Both the position numbers and the translations under genes were made by a program. Positions 30,782 to 40,311 of a stretch of DNA of 45,049 nucleotides are shown here, piece by piece (position 1 is the first letter of the stretch; the number at the start of each line of letters is the position of its first letter). Below the pieces are notes generated by a model. It was not told the DNA's origin, did no database searches, and saw only the letters and a program-made list of their open reading frames with translations. This DNA is from Phenylobacterium sp. (GTDB taxonomy: Bacteria > Pseudomonadota > Alphaproteobacteria > Caulobacterales > Caulobacteraceae): contig NZ_JANINU010000084.1 in the NCBI RefSeq assembly GCF_024508875.1, positions 1 to 45,049 on the forward strand, read 5' to 3'.

Positions 30782-33700
30782 CTAAGCCTGCCTGGCCAGC
30801 TTCGCCAGTTCGGCCAGCACCTTCTCGGCGGCGTCCAGGCGCTGCTTGGGGGTCTCCCATTCGCCTTTGACCACCACCTTGTTGTCGGGCCGGACCTTCC
30901 AGGCGACCGAGTTCTTGGCGACGAACTGAACCAAGCCCATCGGGTTCCGGAAGTCGTCGTTGCGGAACGTGACGACAGCGCCCTTAGGCCCGACGTCGAT
31001 CTTCGAAACGTTGGCCTCGCGGCACAGGCCCTTGATGGCGACCACCTTGAGCAGTTGGTCCGCCTCGGGCGGCAGCGGGCCGAACCGGTCGATCAGCTCG
31101 GCGGCCAGGGCTTCGCGATCCTGCGCCTTCTCCGCGTCCGAGATCCGGCGGTAGAGCGCCAGGCGCACGTTCAGGTCCGGAACGTACTCGTCCGGAATCA
31201 GCACTGCGGCGCCCGTGTTGATCTGCGGCGACCAGCCCCGGTCGGCGGCCTCGGCGGCGCCGGCGTGGGCCTTCAGCTCGTTGACCGCGTCCTCCAGCAT
31301 CTGCTGGTAGAGCTCGACCCCGATCTCCCTGATGTGGCCGGACTGCTCCTCGCCCAGCAGGTTGCCGCCGCCGCGCTGGTCCAGGTCGTGGCTGGCGAGC
31401 TGGAAGCCGGCCCCCAGGCTGTCAAGCGACTGCAGCACCTTCAGGCGCTTCTCCGCCGACAGTGTGATCTGCTTCTGCGCCGGGGTGGTCAGGTAGGCAT
31501 AGGCGCGGGCCTTCGAGCGCCCCACCCGGCCCCGCAACTGGTACATCTGCGCCAGCCCGAACATGTCCGCGCGATGGATGATCATGGTGTTGGCGGTGGG
31601 GATATCCAGGCCGCTTTCCACGATCGTCGTCGACAGCAGCACGTCGTACTGCCCGTCGTAGAAGGCGGTCATCACCTCCTCGAGTTGGGTCGGCGCCATT
31701 TGCCCGTGGCCCACGACGAACTTCACCTCGGGGACCTGCTCGCGCAGGAAGCGCTCCAGTTCCGGCAGGTCGCCGATCCGCGGGGCGACGAAATAGGCCT
31801 GCCCGCCGCGATACTTCTCCCGCAGCAGCGCCTCGCGCAGCACGACCGGGTCCCACGGCGTGATGTAGGTGCGCACCGCCAGGCGGTCGACCGGCGGGGT
31901 CGCGATGATCGACATCTCGCGGATGCCCGACAGCGACATCTGCAGCGTCCGCGGGATCGGCGTGGCGGTCAGTGTCAGCATGTGCACATCGGCGCGAAGC
32001 TCCTTGAGCTTCTCCTTGTGCTTCACGCCGAAGTGCTGCTCCTCGTCGACGATCACCAGGCCCAGGTTCTTGAAGCTGACCTGCTTGGACAGGACCGCGT
32101 GGGTGCCGACGACGATCTCGACCTCGCCGCTGGAGAGCCCATCGCGGGTCTCCGAGGCCTCCTTGGCCGGGACGAGCCGCGACAGGCGGCGCACGCGCAC
32201 CGGCCAGCCCTCGAACCGTTCGGAGAACGTCTTGAAGTGCTGGCGCGCCAGCAGCGTCGTCGGCGCGACGATGGCCACTTGCTGCCCGCTCATGGCGACG
32301 ACGAAGGCCGCCCGCAGCGCCACCTCGGTCTTGCCGAAGCCCACGTCGCCGCAGATCAGCCGGTCCATCGGCCGGCCGGCGGCCAGGTCCTCCAGCACGT
32401 CGCCGATGGCGTTGAGCTGGTCGTCGGTCTCCTCGTACGGGAAGCGGGCGCAGAACTCGTCGAACAGGCCTTGCGGCGGGTCGACCGCGTCGGTCTGCTT
32501 TGTGGCCCGTTCGGCGGCGATGCGGATCAGGCCGTCGGCCATCTCGCGCAGGCGCTCCTTGGCCCGCGCCTTACGCGCCTGCCACGCCGCGCCGCCCAGG
32601 CGGTCGAGCTGCACGCCCTCGCTCTCGGCGCCGTAGCGGGTCAGCAGGTCGATGTTCTCGACCGGCAGGTACAGCTTGGCCTCGCCGCCGTACTGCAGCT
32701 CCAGCGTGTCGTGCGGCGCGCCCTGAACGTCGAGGGTCTTCAGCCCCTCATAGCGGGCGATGCCGTGGTCGATATGGACGACCAGATCGCCGGGCGTCAG
32801 CGCGGAAGCCTCGGCCAGGAAGTTGGCCGCGCGCCGGCGCTTGCGCGGCCTCGCCAGCCGGTCGCCCAGGATGTCGGTCTCGGAGATGACCGCCAGGGCG
32901 TCGGTCTCGAAACCGGCGTCCAGCGGCAGCACCACGCGCTGTGGCTTCTTCGGGTCGGCCGCCTTTGCGGCGTCCCAGTAAGGGGCCAGCGGCAGGCTCT
33001 TCAGGCCGTGGTCGGCCAGCATGTGCATCAGCCGGTCGGAGGAGCCGTCCGACCAAGATGCGAACAACACCCGCTTGCCGTCGGCGCTCAGCTTGTTGGC
33101 GTGCGCGACGGTCGCCTCGAACAGGTTGACGCTGTCCAGCTTGCGCTCGGCCGCGAAGTTGCGCCCGGCCCTTGCGCCCAGGTCGATGACCGCCTCGCCC
33201 TCGGCCTCGTTGAAGGCGGAGAACCGGCGATTGGCCCGCACCTTCAGCTGTTCGTCCCACTCTGCGGCGTCGAGATAGAGGCGGGTCGGCTCCAGGGGAT
33301 GGTAGTGGATGCGCCGCTCGGTTTTCGAACGGGCGTCATAAGCGTCCTCCACCATCGACAGCCGCTCGTCGCGAGCATCCCGCGCCAGATGGTCCAGGGC
33401 GATGGCGGTGTCGGCCGGGAGATAGTCGAAGAGTGTCGCCAGCGCCGGATAGAAGAGCGGCAGGTAGTGCTCCATCCCGGCCCGGCGGCCGCCTTCCGAG
33501 ATGGTGGCGTAGAGCGGATCGTCGCCCGGCGCGCCGAAGGTCTCCAGGTAGCCGGTGCGGAAACGGCTGACGGCGTCCTTGTCGAGCAGCGCCTCGCTGA
33601 CCGGCAGCAGCGACACGTCCTTGAGCTGGCGGGTGGAGCGCTGGGTTTCCGGATCGAACCCCCTAATGCTCTCCAGCGTGTCGCCGAACAGGTCGAGGCG

Positions 33701-34270
33701 CACCGGCTCCTCGGCCGTCGGCGGGAAGACGTCGATCACGCCGCCGCGAATGGCGAACTCGCCCTTCTCCGACACGGTCGACGCGCGGCTGTAGCCGTTG
33801 ACGGCGAAATAGGCCTCGAGGTCGGCGATCTCGACGACGTTGCCCACGGTCGCCGAATAGCTCGCGCGCTTGACCGCCGCGATCGGCGGCACGCGCTGGA
33901 GCAGCGCGGGCGTCGTGGTGATCAGCAACCGCGGCTTGGCGTCCAGGCCAGCGGCCAGCCGCGACAGGGTCGCCATGCGCTGGGCCGACACTCCGGCCGA
34001 GGGCCCGACCCGGTCGTACGGAAGGCAATCCCAGGCGGGGAACGTCAGGACCTCGACGCCTTGGGCGAAGAACGCGAAAGCATCGGCGAAGGCCGACAGG
34101 CGCGCAGCGTCCCGGGCGACGAAGACCGACAGCCCTTTCCTGGCTTTGACGAGGTCCGCCATGACGAGGGCGTCGAAGCCCTCGGGCGCGCCGACGAGGT
34201 CGAGCCGGCCAGGATCGTCGGCCACGCGGCGCATCACGGCCCGCGGATCGGGGCGGCCCCCGTCAGCCAT
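30782..34270 (-). CDS. mfd: Transcription-repair coupling factor
   Basis: A 1162-aa protein of full Mfd length. It has an N-terminal UvrB-like region (VRLDLFGDTLESIRGFDPET), an RNA-polymerase-interaction domain near LVVHIDHGIARYEGL, RecG-like helicase motifs (Walker A GDVGFGKTEVALRAA; box II VIVDEEQHFGVKHKEKL; LTATPIPRTLQ; QLRGRVGRSKARAYAYL) and the C-terminal TRCF domain (LYRRISDAEKAQDREAL, then LIDRFGPLPPEADQL). Mfd removes RNA polymerase stalled at lesions and recruits UvrA. It overlaps sdhE by 8 bp. Confidence 0.97.
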   Translation of the reverse strand: MADGGRPDPRAVMRRVADDPGRLDLVGAPEGFDALVMADLVKARKGLSVFVARDAARLSAFADAFAFFAQGVEVLTFPAWDCLPYDRVGPSAGVSAQRMATLSRLAAGLDAKPRLLITTTPALLQRVPPIAAVKRASYSATVGNVVEIADLEAYFAVNGYSRASTVSEKGEFAIRGGVIDVFPPTAEEPVRLDLFGDTLESIRGFDPETQRSTRQLKDVSLLPVSEALLDKDAVSRFRTGYLETFGAPGDDPLYATISEGGRRAGMEHYLPLFYPALATLFDYLPADTAIALDHLARDARDERLSMVEDAYDARSKTERRIHYHPLEPTRLYLDAAEWDEQLKVRANRRFSAFNEAEGEAVIDLGARAGRNFAAERKLDSVNLFEATVAHANKLSADGKRVLFASWSDGSSDRLMHMLADHGLKSLPLAPYWDAAKAADPKKPQRVVLPLDAGFETDALAVISETDILGDRLARPRKRRRAANFLAEASALTPGDLVVHIDHGIARYEGLKTLDVQGAPHDTLELQYGGEAKLYLPVENIDLLTRYGAESEGVQLDRLGGAAWQARKARAKERLREMADGLIRIAAERATKQTDAVDPPQGLFDEFCARFPYEETDDQLNAIGDVLEDLAAGRPMDRLICGDVGFGKTEVALRAAFVVAMSGQQVAIVAPTTLLARQHFKTFSERFEGWPVRVRRLSRLVPAKEASETRDGLSSGEVEIVVGTHAVLSKQVSFKNLGLVIVDEEQHFGVKHKEKLKELRADVHMLTLTATPIPRTLQMSLSGIREMSIIATPPVDRLAVRTYITPWDPVVLREALLREKYRGGQAYFVAPRIGDLPELERFLREQVPEVKFVVGHGQMAPTQLEEVMTAFYDGQYDVLLSTTIVESGLDIPTANTMIIHRADMFGLAQMYQLRGRVGRSKARAYAYLTTPAQKQITLSAEKRLKVLQSLDSLGAGFQLASHDLDQRGGGNLLGEEQSGHIREIGVELYQQMLEDAVNELKAHAGAAEAADRGWSPQINTGAAVLIPDEYVPDLNVRLALYRRISDAEKAQDREALAAELIDRFGPLPPEADQLLKVVAIKGLCREANVSKIDVGPKGAVVTFRNDDFRNPMGLVQFVAKNSVAWKVRPDNKVVVKGEWETPKQRLDAAEKVLAELAKLARQA

Positions 34271-34571
34271 CGGCCTGACCTTCCGCTTGGCCCTTCGGCG
34301 AAATTCCCTTGTAAGCTTCGTCGCGGAAGGCCTTGAGCTTGCTCATCAAAGGCCCTTCGAACTCGGCGGGTGTGGCTTCACGCTCGAGGATCCAGTTGTA
34401 GAGATCCTGATCGGGCTGCTCGAGCAGCCCCTCGAACCAGTCCAGCTCGGCGTCGCTGAACGTCGAGACGTGCTTGTCCGCGAACGGCCCCAGAATGAGG
34501 TCCGCTTCCCTGAAGCCCCGCCGCCAGGCGCGCAGCTTCAGTTTCTTCAATCGGGCGTCGTCGGTCGTCAT
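34263..34571 (-). CDS. sdhE: FAD assembly factor SdhE (succinate dehydrogenase flavinylation)
   Basis: A 102-aa protein, the usual size. ATG 34571 gives the family start DDARLKKLKLRAWRRGFREADLILG; the RGxxE motif (RGFRE) is the conserved face needed for flavinylation of SdhA. The later TFSDAELDWFEGLLEQPDQDLYNWI is also typical. The gene overlaps mfd and is divergent from recG, an order common in alphaproteobacteria (recG-sdhE-mfd). Confidence 0.95.
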   Translation of the reverse strand: MTTDDARLKKLKLRAWRRGFREADLILGPFADKHVSTFSDAELDWFEGLLEQPDQDLYNWILEREATPAEFEGPLMSKLKAFRDEAYKGISPKGQAEGQADG

Positions 34572-34630
34572 CGAGAGGGGCCGGATATAGAGCGGCGCGG
34601 CCTTACGCGCCAGTCGGGTATGCTCGAAGC

Positions 34631-36706
34631 ATGCGGCCGGAGATTCTGTTCCCGCTCTTTGCACCGATCACATCCCTGAAAGGGGTGGGACCGCGCGTTG
34701 CGCCTTTGCTGGAGCGCGTGGCCGGACCGATCGTGCGCGACGTCGTGTGGCTGCTGCCGCACTCGATCATCGTTCGGACTCCCGCCAGGCTCGGCGAGGC
34801 CCTGGACGGCCAGATCATGACCTTCGACGTGACGATCGACGCGTACGAGCGTCCGCGGGGCCGCAACCAGCCCTGGCGCGTGCGGGTCAGCGACGACACG
34901 GGCTTCATGACCCTGGTGTTCTTCGGCGCCTACGGCGACCAACTGGAGAAGCGCCATCCGGTCGGCCACCGCCGGGTGATCTCGGGGCGGGTCGAGGACG
35001 ACCGCTACGGGCGACAGATGGTCCATCCGGACTACATCCAGGCGCCCGACAAGGCGGGGGAAATTCCCCAGGTCGAGGCTGTCTATCCGGCGACCGAGGG
35101 GCTGCCGGCGCGGAGGGTGCGCGCCTTCCTCGAGGAGGCGCTGCAGCGCACGCCGGACCTCCCGGAATGGCAGGACGCCGCCTGGCTCACGCGAGAGCGC
35201 TTCCCCTCATGGCGCGAAGCGCTCGACCGCCTGCACCATCCGCTGAACGACGGCGACCTGTCGCCCCTCAGCCGCCATCGTCGCCGCCTCGCCTACGACG
35301 AACTGCTGGCCCACCAGCTCGCTATGGCTCAGCGCAAGGCCGAGCGCCGCCGGGAGCCCGGGGCGAAGGTCGCCGCCGGGCCGACCGCGGCGAAACTGCG
35401 GGCCGACCTGCCGTTCGCCTTCACCGGCGCCCAGGAGCGCGCGCTCGCCGACATCCGGGACGACTTCCGGGCGGGCGAGCGGATGAGCCGGCTGGTCCAG
35501 GGCGACGTGGGCTCCGGCAAGACGGTCGTGGCCATGTGCGCGATGGCCGACGTCGCCGACGCGGGCGCGCAGTCGGCCCTGATGGCCCCCACCGAGATCC
35601 TGGCCCGGCAGCACTTCGAGACCATCTCCGGTCCCCTCGCCGCCCATGGGGTCACGGCGGTGCTGCTGACCGGGCGCGACAAGGGCGCCGGGCGGGCCGA
35701 GAAGCTGCGGGCCCTGGCCTCCGGCGCGGCCCAGGTGGCTGTCGGCACCCACGCGCTGTTCCAGGACGACGTCGTCTTCCATGGATTGCAGCTCGTGGTC
35801 ATCGACGAGCAGCACCGCTTCGGGGTCGCCGAGCGACAGCGGCTGCAGGCGAAAGGCCAGGCGACCCACCTGATCGCCATGTCGGCCACCCCCATCCCGC
35901 GGACGCTGGAACTGACGATGTACGGCGACCTGGACGTCAGCCGCATTGACGAGAAGCCGCCGGGCCGCACGCCTGTGGCCACGCGCGCCGTGCCCATGCC
36001 GCGCTTGGACGAGATCGTCGGGCGCCTGAAGGACGCCGTGGCCTCCGGCGCCCAGGCTTTCTGGATCTGTCCGCTCGTCTCGGAGTCCGAGGTCAGCGAC
36101 CTGGCCGCCGCCGAGATGCGGGCCATTGCGCTCCGCAAGATCATCGACCCGGGCGTGGGCCTCGTGCACGGCAAGATGACGGGCGCCGAGAAGGACGCGG
36201 TCATGGCCGACTTCGCGGACAATCGGCTGTCGGTGCTCGTGGCGACGACCGTCGTCGAGGTGGGCGTGAACGTGCCGAACGCCACGATCATGGTGATCGA
36301 ACAGGCTGAGCGGTTCGGCCTCGCGCAACTCCACCAGCTCCGGGGGCGGGTGGGGCGCGGCGCGCGCGAGAGCGCCTGCGTGCTGCTGTATGACCCGCCC
36401 CTCAGCGAGACCGCGCAGCAGCGCCTCGACATCCTGCGCCGCACCGACGACGGCTTCCTCATCGCCGAGAAGGACCTGGAGCTGCGCGGCGGCGGGGACG
36501 CCCTGGGCCTACGGCAGAGCGGCTTGCCCGACTATGTCTTCGCCGATCCGTTCGCCCACCGGGATCTCATCGCGGTCGCTGGAGACGACGCCCGCCTGGT
36601 CATTGCGCGCGACCCCGAGCTCACCAGTGCGCGTGGCCAAGCGCTGCAGGTGCTGCAGGAACTGTTCGACTGGAAGGCCGGTCTGGCGCTTCGTGACGCC
36701 GGCTGA
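34631..36706 (+). CDS. recG: ATP-dependent DNA helicase RecG
   Basis: A 691-aa protein. The wedge/OB domain lies N-terminal (about 60-160, DDTGFMTLVFFGAYGDQLEK). Helicase motifs are GDVGSGKTVVAM (Walker A), VIDEQHRFGVAERQRL (DEQH box), MSATPIPRTLELTMYGDLD and QLRGRVGRGARESACVLLY. The C-terminal TRG region has KDLELRGGGDALGLRQSGLP. RecG remodels stalled forks and R-loops. The ATG at 34631 starts the conserved MRPEILFPLFAPITSLKGVG. Three 12-bp repeats follow its stop. Confidence 0.97.
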   Translation: MRPEILFPLFAPITSLKGVGPRVAPLLERVAGPIVRDVVWLLPHSIIVRTPARLGEALDGQIMTFDVTIDAYERPRGRNQPWRVRVSDDTGFMTLVFFGAYGDQLEKRHPVGHRRVISGRVEDDRYGRQMVHPDYIQAPDKAGEIPQVEAVYPATEGLPARRVRAFLEEALQRTPDLPEWQDAAWLTRERFPSWREALDRLHHPLNDGDLSPLSRHRRRLAYDELLAHQLAMAQRKAERRREPGAKVAAGPTAAKLRADLPFAFTGAQERALADIRDDFRAGERMSRLVQGDVGSGKTVVAMCAMADVADAGAQSALMAPTEILARQHFETISGPLAAHGVTAVLLTGRDKGAGRAEKLRALASGAAQVAVGTHALFQDDVVFHGLQLVVIDEQHRFGVAERQRLQAKGQATHLIAMSATPIPRTLELTMYGDLDVSRIDEKPPGRTPVATRAVPMPRLDEIVGRLKDAVASGAQAFWICPLVSESEVSDLAAAEMRAIALRKIIDPGVGLVHGKMTGAEKDAVMADFADNRLSVLVATTVVEVGVNVPNATIMVIEQAERFGLAQLHQLRGRVGRGARESACVLLYDPPLSETAQQRLDILRRTDDGFLIAEKDLELRGGGDALGLRQSGLPDYVFADPFAHRDLIAVAGDDARLVIARDPELTSARGQALQVLQELFDWKAGLALRDAG

Positions 36707-36742
36707 GAATTCGTCGGCGAATTTGTCGGCGAATTTGTCGGC
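36707..36742. repeat. Three tandem 12-bp repeats after recG
   Basis: The unit GAATT(C/T)GTCGGC repeats three times directly after the recG stop codon. If recG were read through it would add EFVG repeats. It is probably neutral slippage. Confidence 0.8.
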
Positions 36743-36799
36743 GCGGGTGTTGGCTGCGCGTCGTCCGGGGTAAGCGCAACACCAAGGGACCATCCCGCG

Positions 36800-37153
36800 A
36801 TGAAGTACCTCTGCCTCGTCTATCTCGAACCCGGCGCCCTCGCCCACCTGACCGCCGAGGAGCAGGCGGCGCTGGACCGAGAATCCTTGGCCTACGACGC
36901 CGAGCTGGAGCGGCTTGGCCATTTCATCGCCGCGTCGGCGCTGCAGGGCCCGTCGACCGCGCGCACGATCCGCCGCCGCGGCCGCCCCGCCCCGATGGTC
37001 ACCGACGGCCCTTTCGCCGAGACGAAGGAGGTTCTGGGCGGCTTCATCTTCATCGAGGCGGCTGACATGGAGGAAGCTGTCGCCATCGCCAGCCGCATCC
37101 CCGTCGGCCAGTACGGGACGATCGAGGTGCGCCCGGACCTCGACATCGGCTAG
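36800..37153 (+). CDS. YCII-related (DGPF-motif) protein
   Basis: A 117-aa protein with AAGGGA upstream. The pattern is MKYLCLVYLE, then HFIAASALQGPSTARTIRRR, then VTDGPFAETKEVLGGFIFIE and IEVRPDL. TDGPF-ETKE is the hallmark of the DGPF/YCII family, small ferredoxin-like domains often fused to or next to ECF sigma factors; no sigma gene is seen here. Enzymatic role unknown. Confidence 0.92.
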   Translation: MKYLCLVYLEPGALAHLTAEEQAALDRESLAYDAELERLGHFIAASALQGPSTARTIRRRGRPAPMVTDGPFAETKEVLGGFIFIEAADMEEAVAIASRIPVGQYGTIEVRPDLDIG

Positions 37154-37185
37154 CCACCGCCCTCGCGGATCCTTTGGCCGGGACG

Positions 37186-38181
37186 CTAGATCCGCACCAT
37201 CCGCTTGCCGCGGTTCTCGCCCGCCAGCAGGCCGATGAGCGCCGCCGGCAGGTTTTCCAGCCCCTCGATGATGTCTTCCTGCACCTTGAGCTGGCCGGAC
37301 GAGACCCAGGCCTGCAGGTCGGACAGCGCCCGATCGTTCTGGTCGGCGAAATCCATCACCACGAAGCCGCGCAGGGTCAGGCGCTTGGTGACGATCAGGC
37401 CCGGCACGCCGCGCGGCCCATGCGGCGGCGCGCTGCCATCGTACTGCGAGACCGCGCCGCAGCAGGCGATGCGGCCATGATTTCGCATGGCGAAGAGGCA
37501 CGCCTCGAACACGTCGCCGCCGGTGTTGTCGAAATAGACGTCGATGCCTTCGGGCACGGCCGCGCGAAGCTGCCTCTTGAACTCCGGCGACTTGTAGTCG
37601 ACCGCGGCGTCGAAACCGAGTTCGTCGACCAGCCAGCGCCCCTTCGCCTCACCGCCGGCGATGCCGACGACGCGGCACCCCTTGATCTTGGCGATCTGGC
37701 CGACAACCGAACCCACCGAGCCGGCGGCCGCGGAGACGACGACGGTGTCTCCAGGCCGGGGCTGCCCGCACTCCAGCAAGCCGAAATAGGCCGTGAGACC
37801 GGCGACGCCGTAGACGCTGAGCAGATGCGTCTCGGGCTTCAGGTCCGGGAGCTTCCGGAGGTTCTTGCCTGGCAGCGCCGCATATTCCTGCCAGCCCGCG
37901 TCGGCGAAGACGAGGTCGCCAGGCTTCAGGTGTTCGACGTGAGACTCGATCACCTCCGCGAGGCCGCCGCCGGCCATCACCTGCCCCGCGTTCAGCGCCG
38001 AACGGTAGGTGGCGCCCTGCATCCAGGCCCGGTTCGCCGCATCCAGTGAGATGTAGCGCGTCCTCAGCAGCACCTCCCCGTCGCCGGCGACCGGGCGCTC
38101 GCCGCTCGCCAGGGCAAAGTGCTCCGCAGCCAGCTTCTCGCCCTGCGGCAGCCGTTCCAGCACGATCTGGCGGTTGGTCAT
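37186..38181 (-). CDS. NADP-dependent MDR oxidoreductase (CurA/PTGR type)
   Basis: A 331-aa protein with GGGAGG before ATG 38181. It lacks the zinc-binding Cys of alcohol dehydrogenases. Typical of the double-bond reductase branch are YISLDAANRAWM near the start, VVVSAAAGSVGSVVGQIAKI (nucleotide fold), DVYFDNTGGDVFEACL and GLIVTKRLTLRGFVVMDF. Such enzymes reduce alkenals or enones with NADPH. Substrate unknown. It follows the DUF3089 gene on the same strand with 31 bp between. Confidence 0.92.
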   Translation of the reverse strand: MTNRQIVLERLPQGEKLAAEHFALASGERPVAGDGEVLLRTRYISLDAANRAWMQGATYRSALNAGQVMAGGGLAEVIESHVEHLKPGDLVFADAGWQEYAALPGKNLRKLPDLKPETHLLSVYGVAGLTAYFGLLECGQPRPGDTVVVSAAAGSVGSVVGQIAKIKGCRVVGIAGGEAKGRWLVDELGFDAAVDYKSPEFKRQLRAAVPEGIDVYFDNTGGDVFEACLFAMRNHGRIACCGAVSQYDGSAPPHGPRGVPGLIVTKRLTLRGFVVMDFADQNDRALSDLQAWVSSGQLKVQEDIIEGLENLPAALIGLLAGENRGKRMVRI

Positions 38182-38212
38182 GGCGTCCTCCCTCTTCCTT
38201 GCGAACAGCTTG

Positions 38213-39307
38213 TCACCGCGCCAGCCAGGCCGCCAGCCGCGCCTTCGCGTCGGCTTCCAGGTCGGCATAGAAGAGGTTGAACCCGGGAACCTTTCGGCGG
38301 TCCGCCCAGTCGCCGCGCGGCTGCAGCGACGACGACTTGGGATGGCTGACCACCAGGACGCCGCCTTCGCAATGGGCCGCAACCTGCCGGGCCATGAACG
38401 CTGGGCGGGCTCCCCACTCTAGCCCGGTGGCGTTGGCGGCTCCCAGGTGCAGGCGCGCGGGGGCCGGCTGGTCGGTGACGGCGCCGAGGATCGGGTTGAA
38501 GCAGAGCGCGGGACGCGGCGCGAGGTTGGCGAGCTCGCCCGCCTCGTTCCACACCAGCGCCCGGTCCAGCAGGCGCTTGCCCGCATCGAAGTCGCCCTCG
38601 TAAACCCGCGCCCAGGCGGCGAGGCATCCGGCCTGCCCCTTCTGCACACAGGGGGCGATCGGCGGCGCGTCAGCCGGAACGACGGTGTCGATCAGATAGG
38701 CGGCGACAAGGCGGCTCTGCAGGACGGGATCCCGGGCGACTTCCTCCTTCAGGAGGCGCGACGCCAGGGTGCCCCCCTGCTCGACGCCGACGATGATGAA
38801 CGGCCGCCCGCCATTGTCCTGGTCCACGTACCAGCGGAAGGCGTCGCGCACATCGCCATAGGCGAACTGCCGCGCCTCCCGCGCGTCTTCCCGCAGGGTC
38901 GTCAGGCTGTAGAGGCTGGCCTGGCGATAGCGCGGCGCGAAGATCCGGCCGACCGTGACAAAGGGGCCGACGTAGTTCGGCGCCATCACCTGTTCGAATT
39001 GCCGGGTGGCCTTGCGCGCGTTCAAGCGAGCGTTCCAGTTGCGGCCGCCGTCATAGGTCGTCGGCGCGACGAAGAACACGTCGGCCTGCAGTTCGCTGCC
39101 GGGCTTGGGGCGCAGGTACCACGACGCGGATCGCGAATAGTCCGGCCCCGGCGGCGGCTCGTAGGTCTGGAACGGCACCTTCGGGTCCAGAGCCGTCGAA
39201 ACCAGGTCACCCCAGAAGACCACGATGCCCAGGGCCAGGACCAGCGCGGCGCTGAGCAGGCCCACCAGCCACCAGCGCGTGCGTCGACGAGCCGGCTGGT
39301 CGCCCAT
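38213..39307 (-). CDS. DUF3089 alpha/beta-hydrolase-like protein with altered nucleophile
   Basis: A 364-aa protein with one N-terminal membrane helix (WWLVGLLSAALVLALGIVVF), so probably anchored with a periplasmic domain. DUF3089 features are DVFFVAPTTYDGGRNWNA, then RYRQASLYSL, then YGDVRDAFRWYVDQDNGGRPF. The elbow reads IIVGVEQGGTLASRLL: the usual Ser in GHSQG is Glu176 here. The late HLGAANATGLEW and the final VVSHPKSSSL, where family members carry other active-site residues, are present. It may be inactive or use another mechanism. It starts 2 bp after the hldD stop. Confidence 0.82.
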   Translation of the reverse strand: MGDQPARRRTRWWLVGLLSAALVLALGIVVFWGDLVSTALDPKVPFQTYEPPPGPDYSRSASWYLRPKPGSELQADVFFVAPTTYDGGRNWNARLNARKATRQFEQVMAPNYVGPFVTVGRIFAPRYRQASLYSLTTLREDAREARQFAYGDVRDAFRWYVDQDNGGRPFIIVGVEQGGTLASRLLKEEVARDPVLQSRLVAAYLIDTVVPADAPPIAPCVQKGQAGCLAAWARVYEGDFDAGKRLLDRALVWNEAGELANLAPRPALCFNPILGAVTDQPAPARLHLGAANATGLEWGARPAFMARQVAAHCEGGVLVVSHPKSSSLQPRGDWADRRKVPGFNLFYADLEADAKARLAAWLAR

Positions 39308-39309
39308 GG

Positions 39310-40311
39310 CTAGCGGTACGGATCCGGCTGGCTGAGGAACCGGCCGACGTAGTCGCCGATCCCCTCCTCCAGCGATGTCATAGGTCTGTCGTAGCCGGCG
39401 GCGGCCAGGCGATCCATCTTCGCCTCGGTGAAGTACTGGTACTTGTCTCGGATGGCCGGCGGCATCGGCGTGTATTCGATCTGGGCGGTCTTGCCCGCCG
39501 CCGCGAAAACCTGCCGGGCCATGTCCTCGAAGGTCCGCGCCTGGCCCGAACCCAAGTTGTAGACACCGTTTACCTGCGGGTTCTCGAACAGCCAGCGTGT
39601 GACGTCTGCGGCATCGCGGACGTAGACGAAGTCCCGCTTCTGCCCACCGTCCGGAACGTCGGCGCGGTAACTCTTGAAGAGCTGCACGGCGTGGCCCTCC
39701 CGCACCTTGGGCCAGATCTGCGAGGCGACGGATTTCATCGCGTGCTTGTGCTCTTCGTTCGGCCCGTAGACGTTGAAGAACTTCAGCCCCACCCACTGCG
39801 GCGGGGCGTAGTCGCGATTGGCCTGGCGCACGGCGAACAGATCAAACAGCGCCTTCGACCACCCGTAGGTGTTGAGCGGCCGCAGCGCCGCAAGGGCGTC
39901 GTAGTCGTTGTTGTCGTCGAACCCGTGCTCGCCGGCGCCATAGGTCGCGGCGGAGGACGCATAGACCAGCCGCCGCTGCCGGTCGGCGCACCAGCGGAAC
40001 AGGTCGCGGCTCAGCGTGAAGTTCGAATGGATGATCTTGTCGGCGTCCGGCTCGGTCGTGGACGAGACGGCGGCCATGTGGACCACCAGCTCGATGTCCC
40101 GCCACCGTTTCTCCAGCCAGTCGAACATGCCCTCGGGCGCCACGAAATCGCCGATCGGGGACTTGGCGATGTTGCGCCACTTGCCGAGCTCGGCCTCTCG
40201 CAGACGGTCGCAGACCACGACGTCGAGGTCGTGGTCCTCCGCCAGTCGGGCCACGATGTTCGAGCCGATGAAGCCCGCGCCACCGGTGACGAAGACGATG
40301 CGCCGGGTCAT
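39310..40311 (-). CDS. hldD: ADP-L-glycero-D-manno-heptose 6-epimerase
   Basis: A 333-aa protein. It has the Rossmann start RIVFVTGGAGFIGSNIVARL, Ser in VYASSAATYGAGEHGFDD, the catalytic pair YGWSK, and FFNVYGPNEEHKHAMKSVAS, which is specific for HldD. It converts ADP-D,D-heptose to ADP-L,D-heptose for the LPS inner core. Its ATG overlaps the hldE stop (ATGA), giving an hldE-hldD operon that acts in sequence. Confidence 0.96.
   Translation of the reverse strand: MTRRIVFVTGGAGFIGSNIVARLAEDHDLDVVVCDRLREAELGKWRNIAKSPIGDFVAPEGMFDWLEKRWRDIELVVHMAAVSSTTEPDADKIIHSNFTLSRDLFRWCADRQRRLVYASSAATYGAGEHGFDDNNDYDALAALRPLNTYGWSKALFDLFAVRQANRDYAPPQWVGLKFFNVYGPNEEHKHAMKSVASQIWPKVREGHAVQLFKSYRADVPDGGQKRDFVYVRDAADVTRWLFENPQVNGVYNLGSGQARTFEDMARQVFAAAGKTAQIEYTPMPPAIRDKYQYFTEAKMDRLAAAGYDRPMTSLEEGIGDYVGRFLSQPDPYR

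Noticed and set aside
30746..34336. A 1196-codon open frame on the plus strand opposite mfd
   Set aside because: It mirrors mfd codon structure in GC-rich DNA, has no domain motifs and is Arg/Gly/His-rich; mfd on the other strand has every expected motif.
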